A program made the translations under genes and the position numbers. The notes under the pieces are model-generated. The model was given only the letters and a program-made list of their open reading frames with translations. It had not been told where the DNA came from and ran no database searches. This document shows, piece after piece, positions 7,455 to 15,423 of a stretch of 40,512 nt of DNA. The DNA lies in assembly GCA_902810755.1 (NCBI GenBank), contig CADDYT010000051.1, positions 1 to 40,512 on the forward strand, given 5' to 3'. This DNA is from Chloroflexota bacterium. Lineage in GTDB: Bacteria; Chloroflexota; Ktedonobacteria; Ktedonobacterales; Ktedonobacteraceae. The number at the start of each line of letters is the position of its first letter. Positions within the stretch are counted from its first letter, which is position 1.

Positions 7455-7790
7455 TAGGCCCCGTAGCCGCCGCAGGCCAGCCGCCAGGGCTGGCCCCATA
7501 GGCGTTAACTTAAGGCCGTGCGAGCGCCAGGCAGGCCAGCCGCCAGGGGTGGCCCTACTATAGACGCGACTCCCCAGGCGGCACGAACGCCGCGTCTCTC
7601 GTAGGGCCAGCCCTGGCGGCTGGCCTGCGGCGGCCTTCAGTTAACGCCTATGGGGCTGGCCCTACTATACAGGGGCATTCCCAGAGCTTGCGAGCCATCG
7701 TATATAGTAGGGCCAGCCCTTGCGGCTGGCCTGGAGGGGGCGCCATCGCTTAAGTTAACACCTATGGGGTCAGCCCTTGCGGCTGACCTG
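7455..7790. repeat. Hairpin-repeat cluster between rplT and the TrmH-family gene
   Basis: The region holds at least five hairpin modules: 7473-7496 (approximate), 7534-7554, 7605-7625, 7711-7731 and 7768-7788. Three copies of a second box, C(A/C)TA(G)GCGTTAACTTAAGG, lie at 7497-7515 and, inverted, at 7634-7652 and 7749-7766. Copies 7534-7554 and 7605-7625 face each other with flanking TACTATAGACGCG/CGCGTCT..GTA, so 7497-7652 forms one compound inverted repeat. The copy at 7768-7788 (GGTCAGCC...GGCTGACC) differs from its neighbour at 7711 by paired changes that keep the stem. Open frames crossing this block are not genes. Confidence 0.85.
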
Positions 7791-7823
7791 CGAGGCAGGG
7801 GCCTGACTTCTCAGCAAACGGCC

Positions 7824-8693
7824 ATGATACAGATTACCAGTCCTGCCAATCCGCGTATTAAGAGAGCGCGCGAACTGCATACGGGCGCGGGACGCAAAAA
7901 ACATCGCCTCTTTTTGATGGAAGGGCCGCATCTACTGGAAACCTTGCTGGATAGGGCAGTGAGCGGGGGTGAGGAGATGCTGCCGGAAGAAATCTTCTAT
8001 CAGCCGGAACTGCTACAGCGCACGGCAAAGGGGCGGGCCTTGCTAGAGCGCCTGTTGCGCTTTGAGGCCCTGTCACAACGGCTGGTAGAGGTGAGCGAGC
8101 GCGTGATTGAGGCGCTGAGTGATACGCAAACATCGCAGGGGGTTGTGAGTGTTTTGCCGCTTGCGCTCTTCGCCCCTGACCGTTTGCGCGCCAATCGTCC
8201 CGCCGCCTACCGGCCTGCCCTGCTCATTCTCGATGATATCACCGACCCCGGCAATATGGGAACGATCCTGCGCACGGCGCTGGCCGCGAATGTCGATGCC
8301 GTTCTACTCACGCCTGGTTGCGTTGACCCCTTCAATCCGAAGGTCGTGCGGGCAGCGGCGGGGGCGCATGTCGCGCTCCCCATAGAAATCGATATGTCAT
8401 GGAACGCCATTGCCCACAGGGTTGCGCGCCCGCAAGGCCCGCACGTGCTGCTGGCCGAGGCAGGTAGCCCACACATGTACTACACCCAGGACCTGACACG
8501 CCCGTTTGCGCTCATTATCGGCAACGAAGCGCATGGCCCTTCCCCCCAAGCGCGCTCGCTGGCCACACTGACGATCTCCATTCCCCTGGCGAACGGCGTA
8601 GAATCGTTGAATGCGGCTATGGCAACAGGCATCATTCTCTACGAGGGCGTGCGGCAGATGCAGGTAGCGCAAGAGGCAAAAAAGCAGGGATAG
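7824..8693 (+). CDS. TrmH/SpoU-family RNA 2'-O-methyltransferase
   Basis: This SAM-dependent enzyme of 289 residues methylates a ribose 2'-OH in tRNA or rRNA. An N-terminal substrate-binding region (SPANPRIKRARELHTGAGRK) precedes the SPOUT knot. The three SpoU motifs are present: ITDPGNMGTILRTA, IIGNEAHGPS and IPLANGVESLNAAMATGI. The ATG at 7824 is chosen because homology starts there and everything upstream is repeat DNA; no strong ribosome site is visible. The gene's last codons lie inside a perfect palindrome (8683-8730). The target RNA position is unknown. Confidence 0.9.
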   Translation: MIQITSPANPRIKRARELHTGAGRKKHRLFLMEGPHLLETLLDRAVSGGEEMLPEEIFYQPELLQRTAKGRALLERLLRFEALSQRLVEVSERVIEALSDTQTSQGVVSVLPLALFAPDRLRANRPAAYRPALLILDDITDPGNMGTILRTALAANVDAVLLTPGCVDPFNPKVVRAAAGAHVALPIEIDMSWNAIAHRVARPQGPHVLLAEAGSPHMYYTQDLTRPFALIIGNEAHGPSPQARSLATLTISIPLANGVESLNAAMATGIILYEGVRQMQVAQEAKKQG

Positions 8694-8730
8694 CCGCCTG
8701 CGCATCGATGCGCAGGCGGCTATCCCTGCT
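8683..8730. terminator. 48-bp perfect palindrome, probable bidirectional terminator
   Basis: The 24-base arms are exact inverse complements with no spacer (centre CATCGATG at 8703-8710). It covers the stop codon of the TrmH-family gene and ends 19 bases before the stop of the convergent zinc-ribbon gene. There is no U-tract on either side, so termination would depend on the hairpin alone. Confidence 0.6.
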
Positions 8731-8748
8731 CTCTCGCGTGTTGCGCTA

Positions 8749-8973
8749 TTACCAGTGGCTGCTCATCTCGCGGTGAAGATCGGGTTGCTGGACGAGCGCG
8801 GACACGCCACAGCTTTCGCATTCGTGGGGCGCGGCGCCCGTATGCACCATGCCGCACACTTCACACACCCAGCGGCGAACGGTGACCCGCGAGTGCGCCA
8901 GCACATTCATCGCTTCCTGCACCGCATTACTCTTTGCCCTGTGCCTGATCGTCCCTGTTCTCTGCGCAATCAT
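8749..8973 (-). CDS. Small zinc-ribbon (rubredoxin/rubrerythrin-like) protein
   Basis: The 74-residue protein has two metal-binding knuckles, CEVC (Cys37, Cys40) and CESC (Cys52, Cys55), in the context W-V-C-x-x-C-G-M-V-H-T-G, as in the C-terminal rubredoxin-like domain of rubrerythrins and in small zinc ribbons. A strong AGGAGG sits 6 bases before the ATG at 8973. It probably binds zinc or iron. It stands alone between two convergent or tandem genes, and no partner is suggested by context. Confidence 0.75.
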   Translation of the reverse strand: MIAQRTGTIRHRAKSNAVQEAMNVLAHSRVTVRRWVCEVCGMVHTGAAPHECESCGVSALVQQPDLHREMSSHW

Positions 8974-9263
8974 GAGTAGCCTCCTGTTTTATCTCGCTAT
9001 TTATCTCTATCTTCTTATTGCTCTCAAAGAGAGTGAGTGGATTGCACCTGCGTAAAGCCACTACGCCGGCGCGTTATCCAGAACGCCCGCATAACCAGCG
9101 ATGCGCGTCCGGTGATGTCACTACTCTAAGTGTAACAGGTGGCCTCACGAATAGTCCATGAAATAGCATGCAGCTTCTGGATACTACCTATAAGCAAAAG
9201 GTTATGTATGGAAAAAGAAAGATGGTGGAAGCAAAGGCAAGAAGAGAGATACGGAGTGAGAAC

Positions 9264-9475
9264 CAGGCCAGCCGCCAGGGGTGGCCCTACTATAGACGCG
9301 GCGGTCGTGCCGCCTGTGGAGCTGCGTCTATAGTAGGGCCACCCCTGGCGGCTGGCCTGCCCGGCGTTGGCACTGGCTTAAGTGAACGCCTATGGGGGTG
9401 GCCCTACTATACGCGGCGGCGCCACCAGCGGCACAACCGCCTCGTGTAGAGTAGGGCCACCCCTGGCGGCTGGCC
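9264..9475. repeat. Hairpin-repeat cluster upstream of the zinc-ribbon gene
   Basis: A perfect 36-base inverted repeat (9264-9299 and 9324-9359) is separated by 24 bases; each arm is itself a GGCCAGCC..GGTGGCC hairpin followed by CTACTATAGACGC. A second pair follows (about 9395-9416 and 9448-9477), introduced by the inverted CTTAAGTGAACGCCTATG box at 9377-9394. The rest of 8974-9512 shows no gene. Confidence 0.88.
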
Positions 9476-9512
9476 TGATCGGGCTGCGCCCTCTTCAGTG
9501 AATGTCTGTTAG

Positions 9513-11963
9513 TTACCTGTTCTGGTTGCCATTGCCGTTGGCCCTGTATTCCTCAAGCGGTCCCCATTGCTGGCCCTGCTGATTCGGTCGCCAGGGGCCG
9601 GGCCGCTGAGGATTCGGCCTCTGCTGGTTCTGCTCCCATTGAGGGTTCGATGGCCCCGGTCGCGCAGGAGCGGGGTTCGGCGTTGGCGGCGGCGATTGGC
9701 GGGGAGCGAAATTGCCGTACTGCTCCTGCTGATTGCCGTAGTTGCCATAATTCCCGTAGTTGCCATAAGCGGGCTGGCCAGGCTGGCTGGATGCGGCAGG
9801 GTAGAGTGGGGCAGCAGCGTTATCCCGACCAAAGCCCGTGTTCGCCGGCGAGGCGGGTGGCAGCGCGTTGTACGGATAGGAGCCGGAACCGATGGCGGGG
9901 CTAGAGGGAACCGCCGAGGCCGTGACGGTGCGGAAGAAGCCGCTCATGGTGAGCTGACCTTCTTCAGCCTCCTGGTAGGGTGAGACACTGACCATCGGGG
10001 TCGATACATCTTGATTCTCGCGCAGCTTGAAGGCTTCGGTCGAGGCGCGCAGCTGCTCAACGAGGCGAGAGAGGCGTTCCATGCTCTGCGAAGCCTCACG
10101 CGTACTCAGGCTGCTCTGTTGCGTACTTTCGGTGACAGCGCGCATGATTTGAGCAACCGCGTTGGAAGAGACCACCTGCTGGTTCGCCACCTGGTTGATA
10201 GTTTCAATTTCGTGTGCCTGTTGCTCAACGGCGGAGAAGAGGGATTCCAGCGCGACGCCCGCTTCCTGCGTCAGCGTGGCCCCGGTCGCCGTTTCGCGCT
10301 GCGTATCTTGCATTGCTTCGGCGGCAGCGGTGATGTCTTCGCGAACGATGCGGACGATACGAGCGATAGAACTGGCCTCTTCTTTGGCGCGTTCGGCCAG
10401 GCGGCGAATGTCGGCGGCAACCGCGCCAAAGCCCTTGCCGTTCTCGCCGGCCATCGCGGCCTGGATGGCTGCGTCAAGCGCCAGGCGGTTCGTCTGGTGC
10501 GCGATCTGGGAAATGGCATCGACGATGTTGTTGATCTCTTTCGAGCTTTCGCCCAGCGCATCCACTCTGCCGGATGTCACCTGCACGTTTTCGCGGATGC
10601 GGCCCATGCCTTCGACCGCCTGCTGCACGGCTTCACGACCGCCCTGCGCGTCACGACGGGCGGTGCGCGCCACGCTCAACAGCGCCTGGGCGCGTTCGGC
10701 CACGCGACGGCTATCTTCGGCCATATGCTCGACTTCGACCGTCGCCTGCCCGATCTGGCGAATCTGCATATCGCCGGTCTCCACCAGTTGCGTCATGCGA
10801 TCCAGAATGTTGACCGTTGTGCCTTCAACTTCGTGGGCCACCATCTTGACGCGCACCACCAGGCTGCTCAACTCTTCTACCATATAGTTGAAGGAGTCGG
10901 CCAGCACGCCCAGCGCGTCTGCCGTGACCTCGGCCTGCACACGCAGGTCACCTTCACCGACGCCGCTCACCTCACTCACCAGCTTCTCCACCTGCGCCTG
11001 CAAGTTGTCGCGCTGCGCCTGCGTCTCCTGAATCAGGTGGACGATGTTGTCCAGCATATTGTTCATCGACGACGCGACCAGGTAAATTTCGTCGCGGCCC
11101 GCAATGGTGGCGCGGGCGCTGGTTTCGCCTCTCGCGATACGCCGCGTCAGGTTGGCAAGCTGGCGCAGGGGAACCGTGATCGTCTGGTTGACCGCGTAGC
11201 CGATCAGGAAGACCAGCAGGATCGTGCTGACAATAGCGATAATCGTCGCGATACGCACCGGGTTGATCTGCGCGTCTCCCACATTCGACACCGTATTCCC
11301 CATTGACTGCGCCAGATTCACCAGGTGCTGCCAGCTATTTTCCAGGTTGATGTAGGCTTGCTGCGCCTTAAACAATGGCGTGTAGGCATCATTATAAGCG
11401 CGCGTGATATCTGGATTCTTCTGCTTCAGGATATCATCGAGTGCTGCCAACTCCTGTTGCTGGTAGGTTTTATATGTACTCCATTGCCCCTGTGCCAGAT
11501 TCAGCGTTTGCTGCTGATCCTTGATGATGGTGGTATTGGGGTCCTGGCTCACCAGGATACTGCTAACCTGCGCCATGTTGCTGGAAGTGGCGAGTTCGTA
11601 GTTTTGCTGGTAGCTGATTAAGTTCTGGTCAAACGTCGTCTGCAAGTCACTGATCTCATTGCTGGACTGTTGCCCACCGGCGATGAGGGAAGGGTCTGCG
11701 TTCGGTCCCTGGCTTAAAAAGGCGAAGACCTGGGCGTTGCGCGCCGTGAGGAGCGCCTCCATACGCTGCAGGTTGACCTGCTGTGCGTAAGCCTGACTCT
11801 GAGCCTCAAAGGTGATTGTGACCGCCTGCCCTCGTGAAATCAGAGAATTCACGTAGAATGTGCCGAGCAAGGCAATCACTATGGCCGGAATGAGGGTCGC
11901 GGCCGCAAATGCGATGAAGAGACGGCGGAAAATAGGCGTGTTACTCAGAAAGTTCAAATTCAT
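9513..11963 (-). CDS. Methyl-accepting chemotaxis-type receptor with low-complexity C-terminal tail
   Basis: The 816-residue receptor has TM1 (about 14-40), an extracytoplasmic mostly helical sensor (about 41-235), TM2 (about 236-258), HAMP (about 259-315), a second HAMP-like segment (320-375) and an MCP signalling hairpin. The hairpin tip reads QTNRLALDAAIQAAMAGENGKGFGAVAADIR (about 490-520 onward, cited here in part). After about 660 comes a tail rich in Gln, Pro, Gly and Asn with repeated YGN. MCPs normally signal to CheA through CheW; no che genes are nearby. The start has GAAGGGA upstream. The long tail lacks the pentapeptide methylation tether and is unusual. Confidence 0.9.
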   Translation of the reverse strand: MNLNFLSNTPIFRRLFIAFAAATLIPAIVIALLGTFYVNSLISRGQAVTITFEAQSQAYAQQVNLQRMEALLTARNAQVFAFLSQGPNADPSLIAGGQQSSNEISDLQTTFDQNLISYQQNYELATSSNMAQVSSILVSQDPNTTIIKDQQQTLNLAQGQWSTYKTYQQQELAALDDILKQKNPDITRAYNDAYTPLFKAQQAYINLENSWQHLVNLAQSMGNTVSNVGDAQINPVRIATIIAIVSTILLVFLIGYAVNQTITVPLRQLANLTRRIARGETSARATIAGRDEIYLVASSMNNMLDNIVHLIQETQAQRDNLQAQVEKLVSEVSGVGEGDLRVQAEVTADALGVLADSFNYMVEELSSLVVRVKMVAHEVEGTTVNILDRMTQLVETGDMQIRQIGQATVEVEHMAEDSRRVAERAQALLSVARTARRDAQGGREAVQQAVEGMGRIRENVQVTSGRVDALGESSKEINNIVDAISQIAHQTNRLALDAAIQAAMAGENGKGFGAVAADIRRLAERAKEEASSIARIVRIVREDITAAAEAMQDTQRETATGATLTQEAGVALESLFSAVEQQAHEIETINQVANQQVVSSNAVAQIMRAVTESTQQSSLSTREASQSMERLSRLVEQLRASTEAFKLRENQDVSTPMVSVSPYQEAEEGQLTMSGFFRTVTASAVPSSPAIGSGSYPYNALPPASPANTGFGRDNAAAPLYPAASSQPGQPAYGNYGNYGNYGNQQEQYGNFAPRQSPPPTPNPAPARPGPSNPQWEQNQQRPNPQRPGPWRPNQQGQQWGPLEEYRANGNGNQNR

Positions 11964-12157
11964 AAACTCAGTCCCTTCTCAGACGGTACGCGTGCTGCTG
12001 GCGCTGTGATGTATCCATCCATGTCAATGGTCGTGTCGAATCGTGCAAATACGTGGAAATGTACTATTCCCACCGTAGTTTACTCTACATTATCGGAAAA
12101 TGGAACCTTCTGGGGATGAGACTGGCCTGAATTTCCTACTCCAACCAGGGAAAAGCG

Positions 12158-12166
12158 TGCTATACT
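12158..12166 (+). promoter_or_regulatory. Extended -10 promoter for biotin carboxylase
   Basis: TGC directly precedes TATACT (12161-12166), the extended -10 form; no good -35 is visible. Transcription would start about 30 bases before the ATG at 12207. Confidence 0.5.
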
Positions 12167-12206
12167 ATCGACAAACGCAAAAAAAGATGCTTGAAGGAGC
12201 CTCTCT

Positions 12207-13790
12207 ATGGAAAAACACAGCGCCACCTGGCCTTTTCAAAAAGTCTTGATTGCCAACCGCGGAGAGATCGCCGTGCGCGTGATTCGCGCCTGCCGTGAGC
12301 TTGGCCTGCAAAGCGTTGCCGTCTACAGCGATGCCGACCGCGACGCTCTGCATGTGCGCATGGCCGACGAAGCCTATCATATCGGCCCGGCGCAGGCCAG
12401 CAAAAGCTACCTGCACATTCCGACCATCCTGGCGGTGGCGAAGCGTTCCGGCGCGCAGGCTATCCACCCCGGCTACGGCTTCCTTTCGGAAAACGCCGAT
12501 TTTGCCGAAGCCTGTCTGGCCGAGGGCCTGATCTTCGTTGGCCCGCCGCCGGGGCCGCAGCGCGCGATGGGCGAGAAGACGGCGGCGCGCCGCACGGCGA
12601 AAGCGGCAGGGGTACCCATCGTTCCCGGCGCCATGTCCGAGGTGGAAGATGACGCGCTGGCGGCAGAGATGGCGGAGCAGATCGGCTATCCCCTGATGCT
12701 CAAGGCGGCTGGCGGCGGCGGCGGCAAAGGCATCCGCCTGGTGCATGAGCCGAAAGACCTGCTGCCGAGTCTGCGCACGGCTCGCAGCGAGGCGAAAAGC
12801 GCCTTTGGCGACAGCCGCGTCTACCTGGAAAAAGCCATCTCGCCCGCCCGCCACATCGAGGTGCAGTTCATCGCCGACACGCACGGCAACGTCGTTCACC
12901 TCGGTGAGCGCGAGTGCAGCATCCAGCGCCGCCATCAGAAGCTGATCGAGGAATCGCCCTCGCCCGTCCTCACCGAAGATCAGCGCCAGCGTATGACCTC
13001 GTCTGTCGTCAACCTTGTGCGCGCCATTCACTATGTCAACGCCGGTACCGCCGAATTCCTGCTGGGGCCTGACGGCAACTTCTATTTTCTGGAAGTCAAC
13101 GCCCGCATTCAGGTCGAGCATCCTGTAACTGAGCTGCGTACCGGCATCGATCTCGTGCAGGAGCAGTTCCGCGTCGCCGCCGGGCTGCCGCTCTCGTTCA
13201 CGCAAGAGCAGATCGAGTTTCGCGGCGCCGCCATCGAGGCCCGTATCTCGGCGGAAGACCCGACTAACCGTTTCCTGCCGGCCACCGGCACCGTGCTGGC
13301 CCTGCAGGAGCCATCCGGCCCCGGTGTGCGCGTCGATAGCGGCCTCTACAACGGCCTGCGCGTCCCGCTTTTCTACGACCCCCTGCTCTCCAAACTCATT
13401 GTCTGGGGCCAGAACCGCGAGCAGGCCATCAACCGTCTGCGCCGCGCCCTCGACGAATATCAGATCCTCGGCGTGCGCACCACTATCCCCTTCGCTCGCT
13501 GGCTCACCGACCATCCCCGCTTCCTCGCCGGTGACTTCTCCACCGACTTCATCGCCGAAGAATGGCATCCCCGGCCCTCTGCCCAACCGGAGGAAGCCGA
13601 AGAAAGGGCACCGGCAAACATCAGCGACCACGCCCTCTCCAATGAGCAGGTTGCCACCATCATCGCCAGCCTGCTCATGAACGAACAGGTTGAGGCCGAG
13701 AAACTGCGCCGCCACCTCCCCGGCGAAAACGGCGCCGACCGCAGCCGCTGGCGCGATATTGGCCGTCGAGAGGCTATGCGGTCTTATTAA
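12207..13790 (+). CDS. accC: Biotin carboxylase (acyl-CoA carboxylase subunit)
   Basis: This 527-residue ATP-grasp enzyme carboxylates biotin with bicarbonate and ATP, the first half of acyl-CoA carboxylation. The start motif KVLIANRGEIAVRVIRA lies at 12-28, and HPGYGFLSEN and the glycine-rich ATP loop AAGGGGGKG (168-176) follow. The metal and catalytic segment has Glu296, Asn298, Arg300 and Glu304 (LEVNARIQVEHP). Beyond the usual 450 residues is a 70-residue tail ending SRWRDIGRREAMRSY, but no biotin-carrier domain. accB and carboxyltransferase genes are not adjacent, so they must be elsewhere. GGAG lies 9 bases before the ATG. It is probably acetyl- or propionyl-CoA carboxylase; the symbol reflects the domain. 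Confidence 0.93.
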   Translation: MEKHSATWPFQKVLIANRGEIAVRVIRACRELGLQSVAVYSDADRDALHVRMADEAYHIGPAQASKSYLHIPTILAVAKRSGAQAIHPGYGFLSENADFAEACLAEGLIFVGPPPGPQRAMGEKTAARRTAKAAGVPIVPGAMSEVEDDALAAEMAEQIGYPLMLKAAGGGGGKGIRLVHEPKDLLPSLRTARSEAKSAFGDSRVYLEKAISPARHIEVQFIADTHGNVVHLGERECSIQRRHQKLIEESPSPVLTEDQRQRMTSSVVNLVRAIHYVNAGTAEFLLGPDGNFYFLEVNARIQVEHPVTELRTGIDLVQEQFRVAAGLPLSFTQEQIEFRGAAIEARISAEDPTNRFLPATGTVLALQEPSGPGVRVDSGLYNGLRVPLFYDPLLSKLIVWGQNREQAINRLRRALDEYQILGVRTTIPFARWLTDHPRFLAGDFSTDFIAEEWHPRPSAQPEEAEERAPANISDHALSNEQVATIIASLLMNEQVEAEKLRRHLPGENGADRSRWRDIGRREAMRSY

Positions 13791-13794
13791 ATGG

Positions 13795-13860
13795 AGCAGT
13801 CAGGCAAAGGAAGGCCCCGAACGTCGACCGGCGTTCGGGGCCTTCCTTTGCCTGACTGCT
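13795..13860. terminator. 29-bp-stem hairpin between convergent genes
   Basis: Arms 13795-13823 and 13832-13860 are exact inverse complements around an 8-base loop (TCGACCGG). The hairpin lies 4 bases after the accC stop and 40 bases before the stop of the convergent solute-binding gene, so it can serve both. No U-tract is present. Confidence 0.75.
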
Positions 13861-13899
13861 TCGGAAAAGTGCTTGCCGGTTCTGGCGTCACTCCTCCTA

Positions 13900-15222
13900 C
13901 TACTGCACAGTCGCCTGCTTATTAGGATACTCAGCAACGGCGGACGCTGCAGTGGGCGGGAACACCGGAATCAAGTTTCCTTGCTGCCACTGGAACAGGT
14001 ATGCCAGGGCTGCGGTATTTGAGCCGGGTACCTCCGGGTTATCGAATTTCACAGCGCCTTGCACGGTGTTGAAGGTATCGCTAAGCAGTTCACTGAGTAG
14101 CGCCGCATTGCTAATTTTCCCTGCCTTTGTCAGCGCCTGCTGCATGACCTGTCCCGCCGAAAAAGCCTCTGCGGTGTCCGCGTTGATGCCTCCTGCCGTG
14201 CCGCCATAGAGGCTGAGGTAGCTCTGCACCATCTCGGCATTCTGGAAGTTGTTTACCTGGGGGTACCAGCCATTAGGGACAAAGACACCCTCAGCGGCGG
14301 AGAGACCAACGGCCTGGATAAACGACTGACCATCTCCAGGCCCGGCGGTGGCGACAATGGCCCTGGGGAAGTAGTGCGCCTTTTTAAAGGTTTGGATGAT
14401 AACCTTGACATCAGGGAGAAATGTCCCCAGCACGACTACCTCCGCATGAGCCTGGATGAGGTACTGAGCTATTGTTGTGTAATTCTTTGCATCCGTACTC
14501 AGGTACTCGATAATCCCATTGCCAGCTTGAATTTCTTTATTAGCATGTACTGCTGGCACAACTTGCTGAAGTTTGCCCTGCTGTACCAGCAGGGTTTGCG
14601 CTTCCACTACCTGTGGCAGCGTGAATGGATCATCGCTCTCGCTGGCGAAAGATACTGTCTTTGGACGCTCGTTCGGCGGCAGCGACATAATATAGTACGC
14701 GAAGCTGTCCAGGTTATTGATGACCGGCAGGGAGACGTCGAAGGCAGTAGGGTGATTCGGATTATTGAGCTGGAAGACGCTGGGCGCACCGCCTGATCCT
14801 TCCAGGAGAACATATCCGTATTTCTGAGCTACAGGCATAGCTGCTTTTGTTAGCAGGGAAGAGTATGGCCCAAGGACAAAGTCGACATGATCTCTGGTGA
14901 TGAGCGTCTGGTAGTCTTTTGTGACTGTATCCGGGTTGCTATCGTCTTTCATCTTTACCAGTTGGACGGGATGGCCGAGGATGCCGCCACTGCTGTTGAC
15001 CATGTTGGCCCAGAGCTGGTAGCCCTGATCCTCCGCTTTGCCATCCTCGGCGAAGTCGCCGGAGACAGGATAGGAGTAGCCAATAGTAATCGGTGTTCCT
15101 GTCGGGACATTGGTCGGGTTGCTGGAACTCTGGCTGCAGGCGGCGGTTCCTGCCAGCAGGATAATGGCGGTCGTGGCAAAATAGAGAAATCTTTTGATCC
15201 ATCCGGCATGCTGAATTAGCAT
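13900..15222 (-). CDS. ABC-type branched-chain amino acid/amide solute-binding lipoprotein
   Basis: The 440-residue Peripla_BP_6 (LivJ-type) protein has a membrane-spanning signal and lipobox-like TAAC (Cys29), a Ser/Asn/Thr linker, and then the two-lobe receptor domain starting ITIGYSYPVSGDFAEDGK. The sequence continues through DFVLGPYSS and GINADTAEAFSAGQVMQQA, typical of the family. It should bind an amino acid or related small molecule outside the membrane. No permease or ATPase genes flank it, so it either serves a remote transporter or is a sensor. GGGAGAG precedes the ATG. A hairpin separates its end from accC. Confidence 0.87.
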   Translation of the reverse strand: MLIQHAGWIKRFLYFATTAIILLAGTAACSQSSSNPTNVPTGTPITIGYSYPVSGDFAEDGKAEDQGYQLWANMVNSSGGILGHPVQLVKMKDDSNPDTVTKDYQTLITRDHVDFVLGPYSSLLTKAAMPVAQKYGYVLLEGSGGAPSVFQLNNPNHPTAFDVSLPVINNLDSFAYYIMSLPPNERPKTVSFASESDDPFTLPQVVEAQTLLVQQGKLQQVVPAVHANKEIQAGNGIIEYLSTDAKNYTTIAQYLIQAHAEVVVLGTFLPDVKVIIQTFKKAHYFPRAIVATAGPGDGQSFIQAVGLSAAEGVFVPNGWYPQVNNFQNAEMVQSYLSLYGGTAGGINADTAEAFSAGQVMQQALTKAGKISNAALLSELLSDTFNTVQGAVKFDNPEVPGSNTAALAYLFQWQQGNLIPVFPPTAASAVAEYPNKQATVQ

Positions 15223-15361
15223 CTCATCTCTCCCTGTTCTCTGAACCTGATCTAACTATGCGAAATTATGGTGCTGAACAACCGCGAATAGTGTAGCACA
15301 GGTAGAGCTATTTCCGGTGGAATATGGCCCAAAAGTGCTATATCGATACTGAACCAGCTGA

Positions 15362-15423
15362 AATGGCAAAGAGGAGGGAAGCAGTAAGAGCATTACCTTA
15401 CTGCCTCCCTCCTCTTTGCCATT
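15362..15423 (-). terminator. 27-bp-stem hairpin downstream of the PHP gene
   Basis: Arms 15362-15388 and 15397-15423 pair except at one position (A against C), with an 8-base loop. One arm overlaps the TAA stop of the PHP gene. It separates that gene from the solute-binding gene downstream. No U-tract follows. Confidence 0.7.

Noticed and set aside
7455..7790. CRISPR array
   Set aside because: Repeats are palindromic and in both orientations with irregular spacing and no unique spacers of constant length; no cas genes are present.
7650..7823. 58-residue extension of the TrmH-family protein
   Set aside because: It is translated hairpin repeat (the VGPALAAGL pattern), seen wherever these repeats happen to lie in an open frame.
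9139..9449. Small open frames upstream of the zinc-ribbon gene
   Set aside because: They consist mostly of hairpin-repeat sequence and have no ribosome site or homology.
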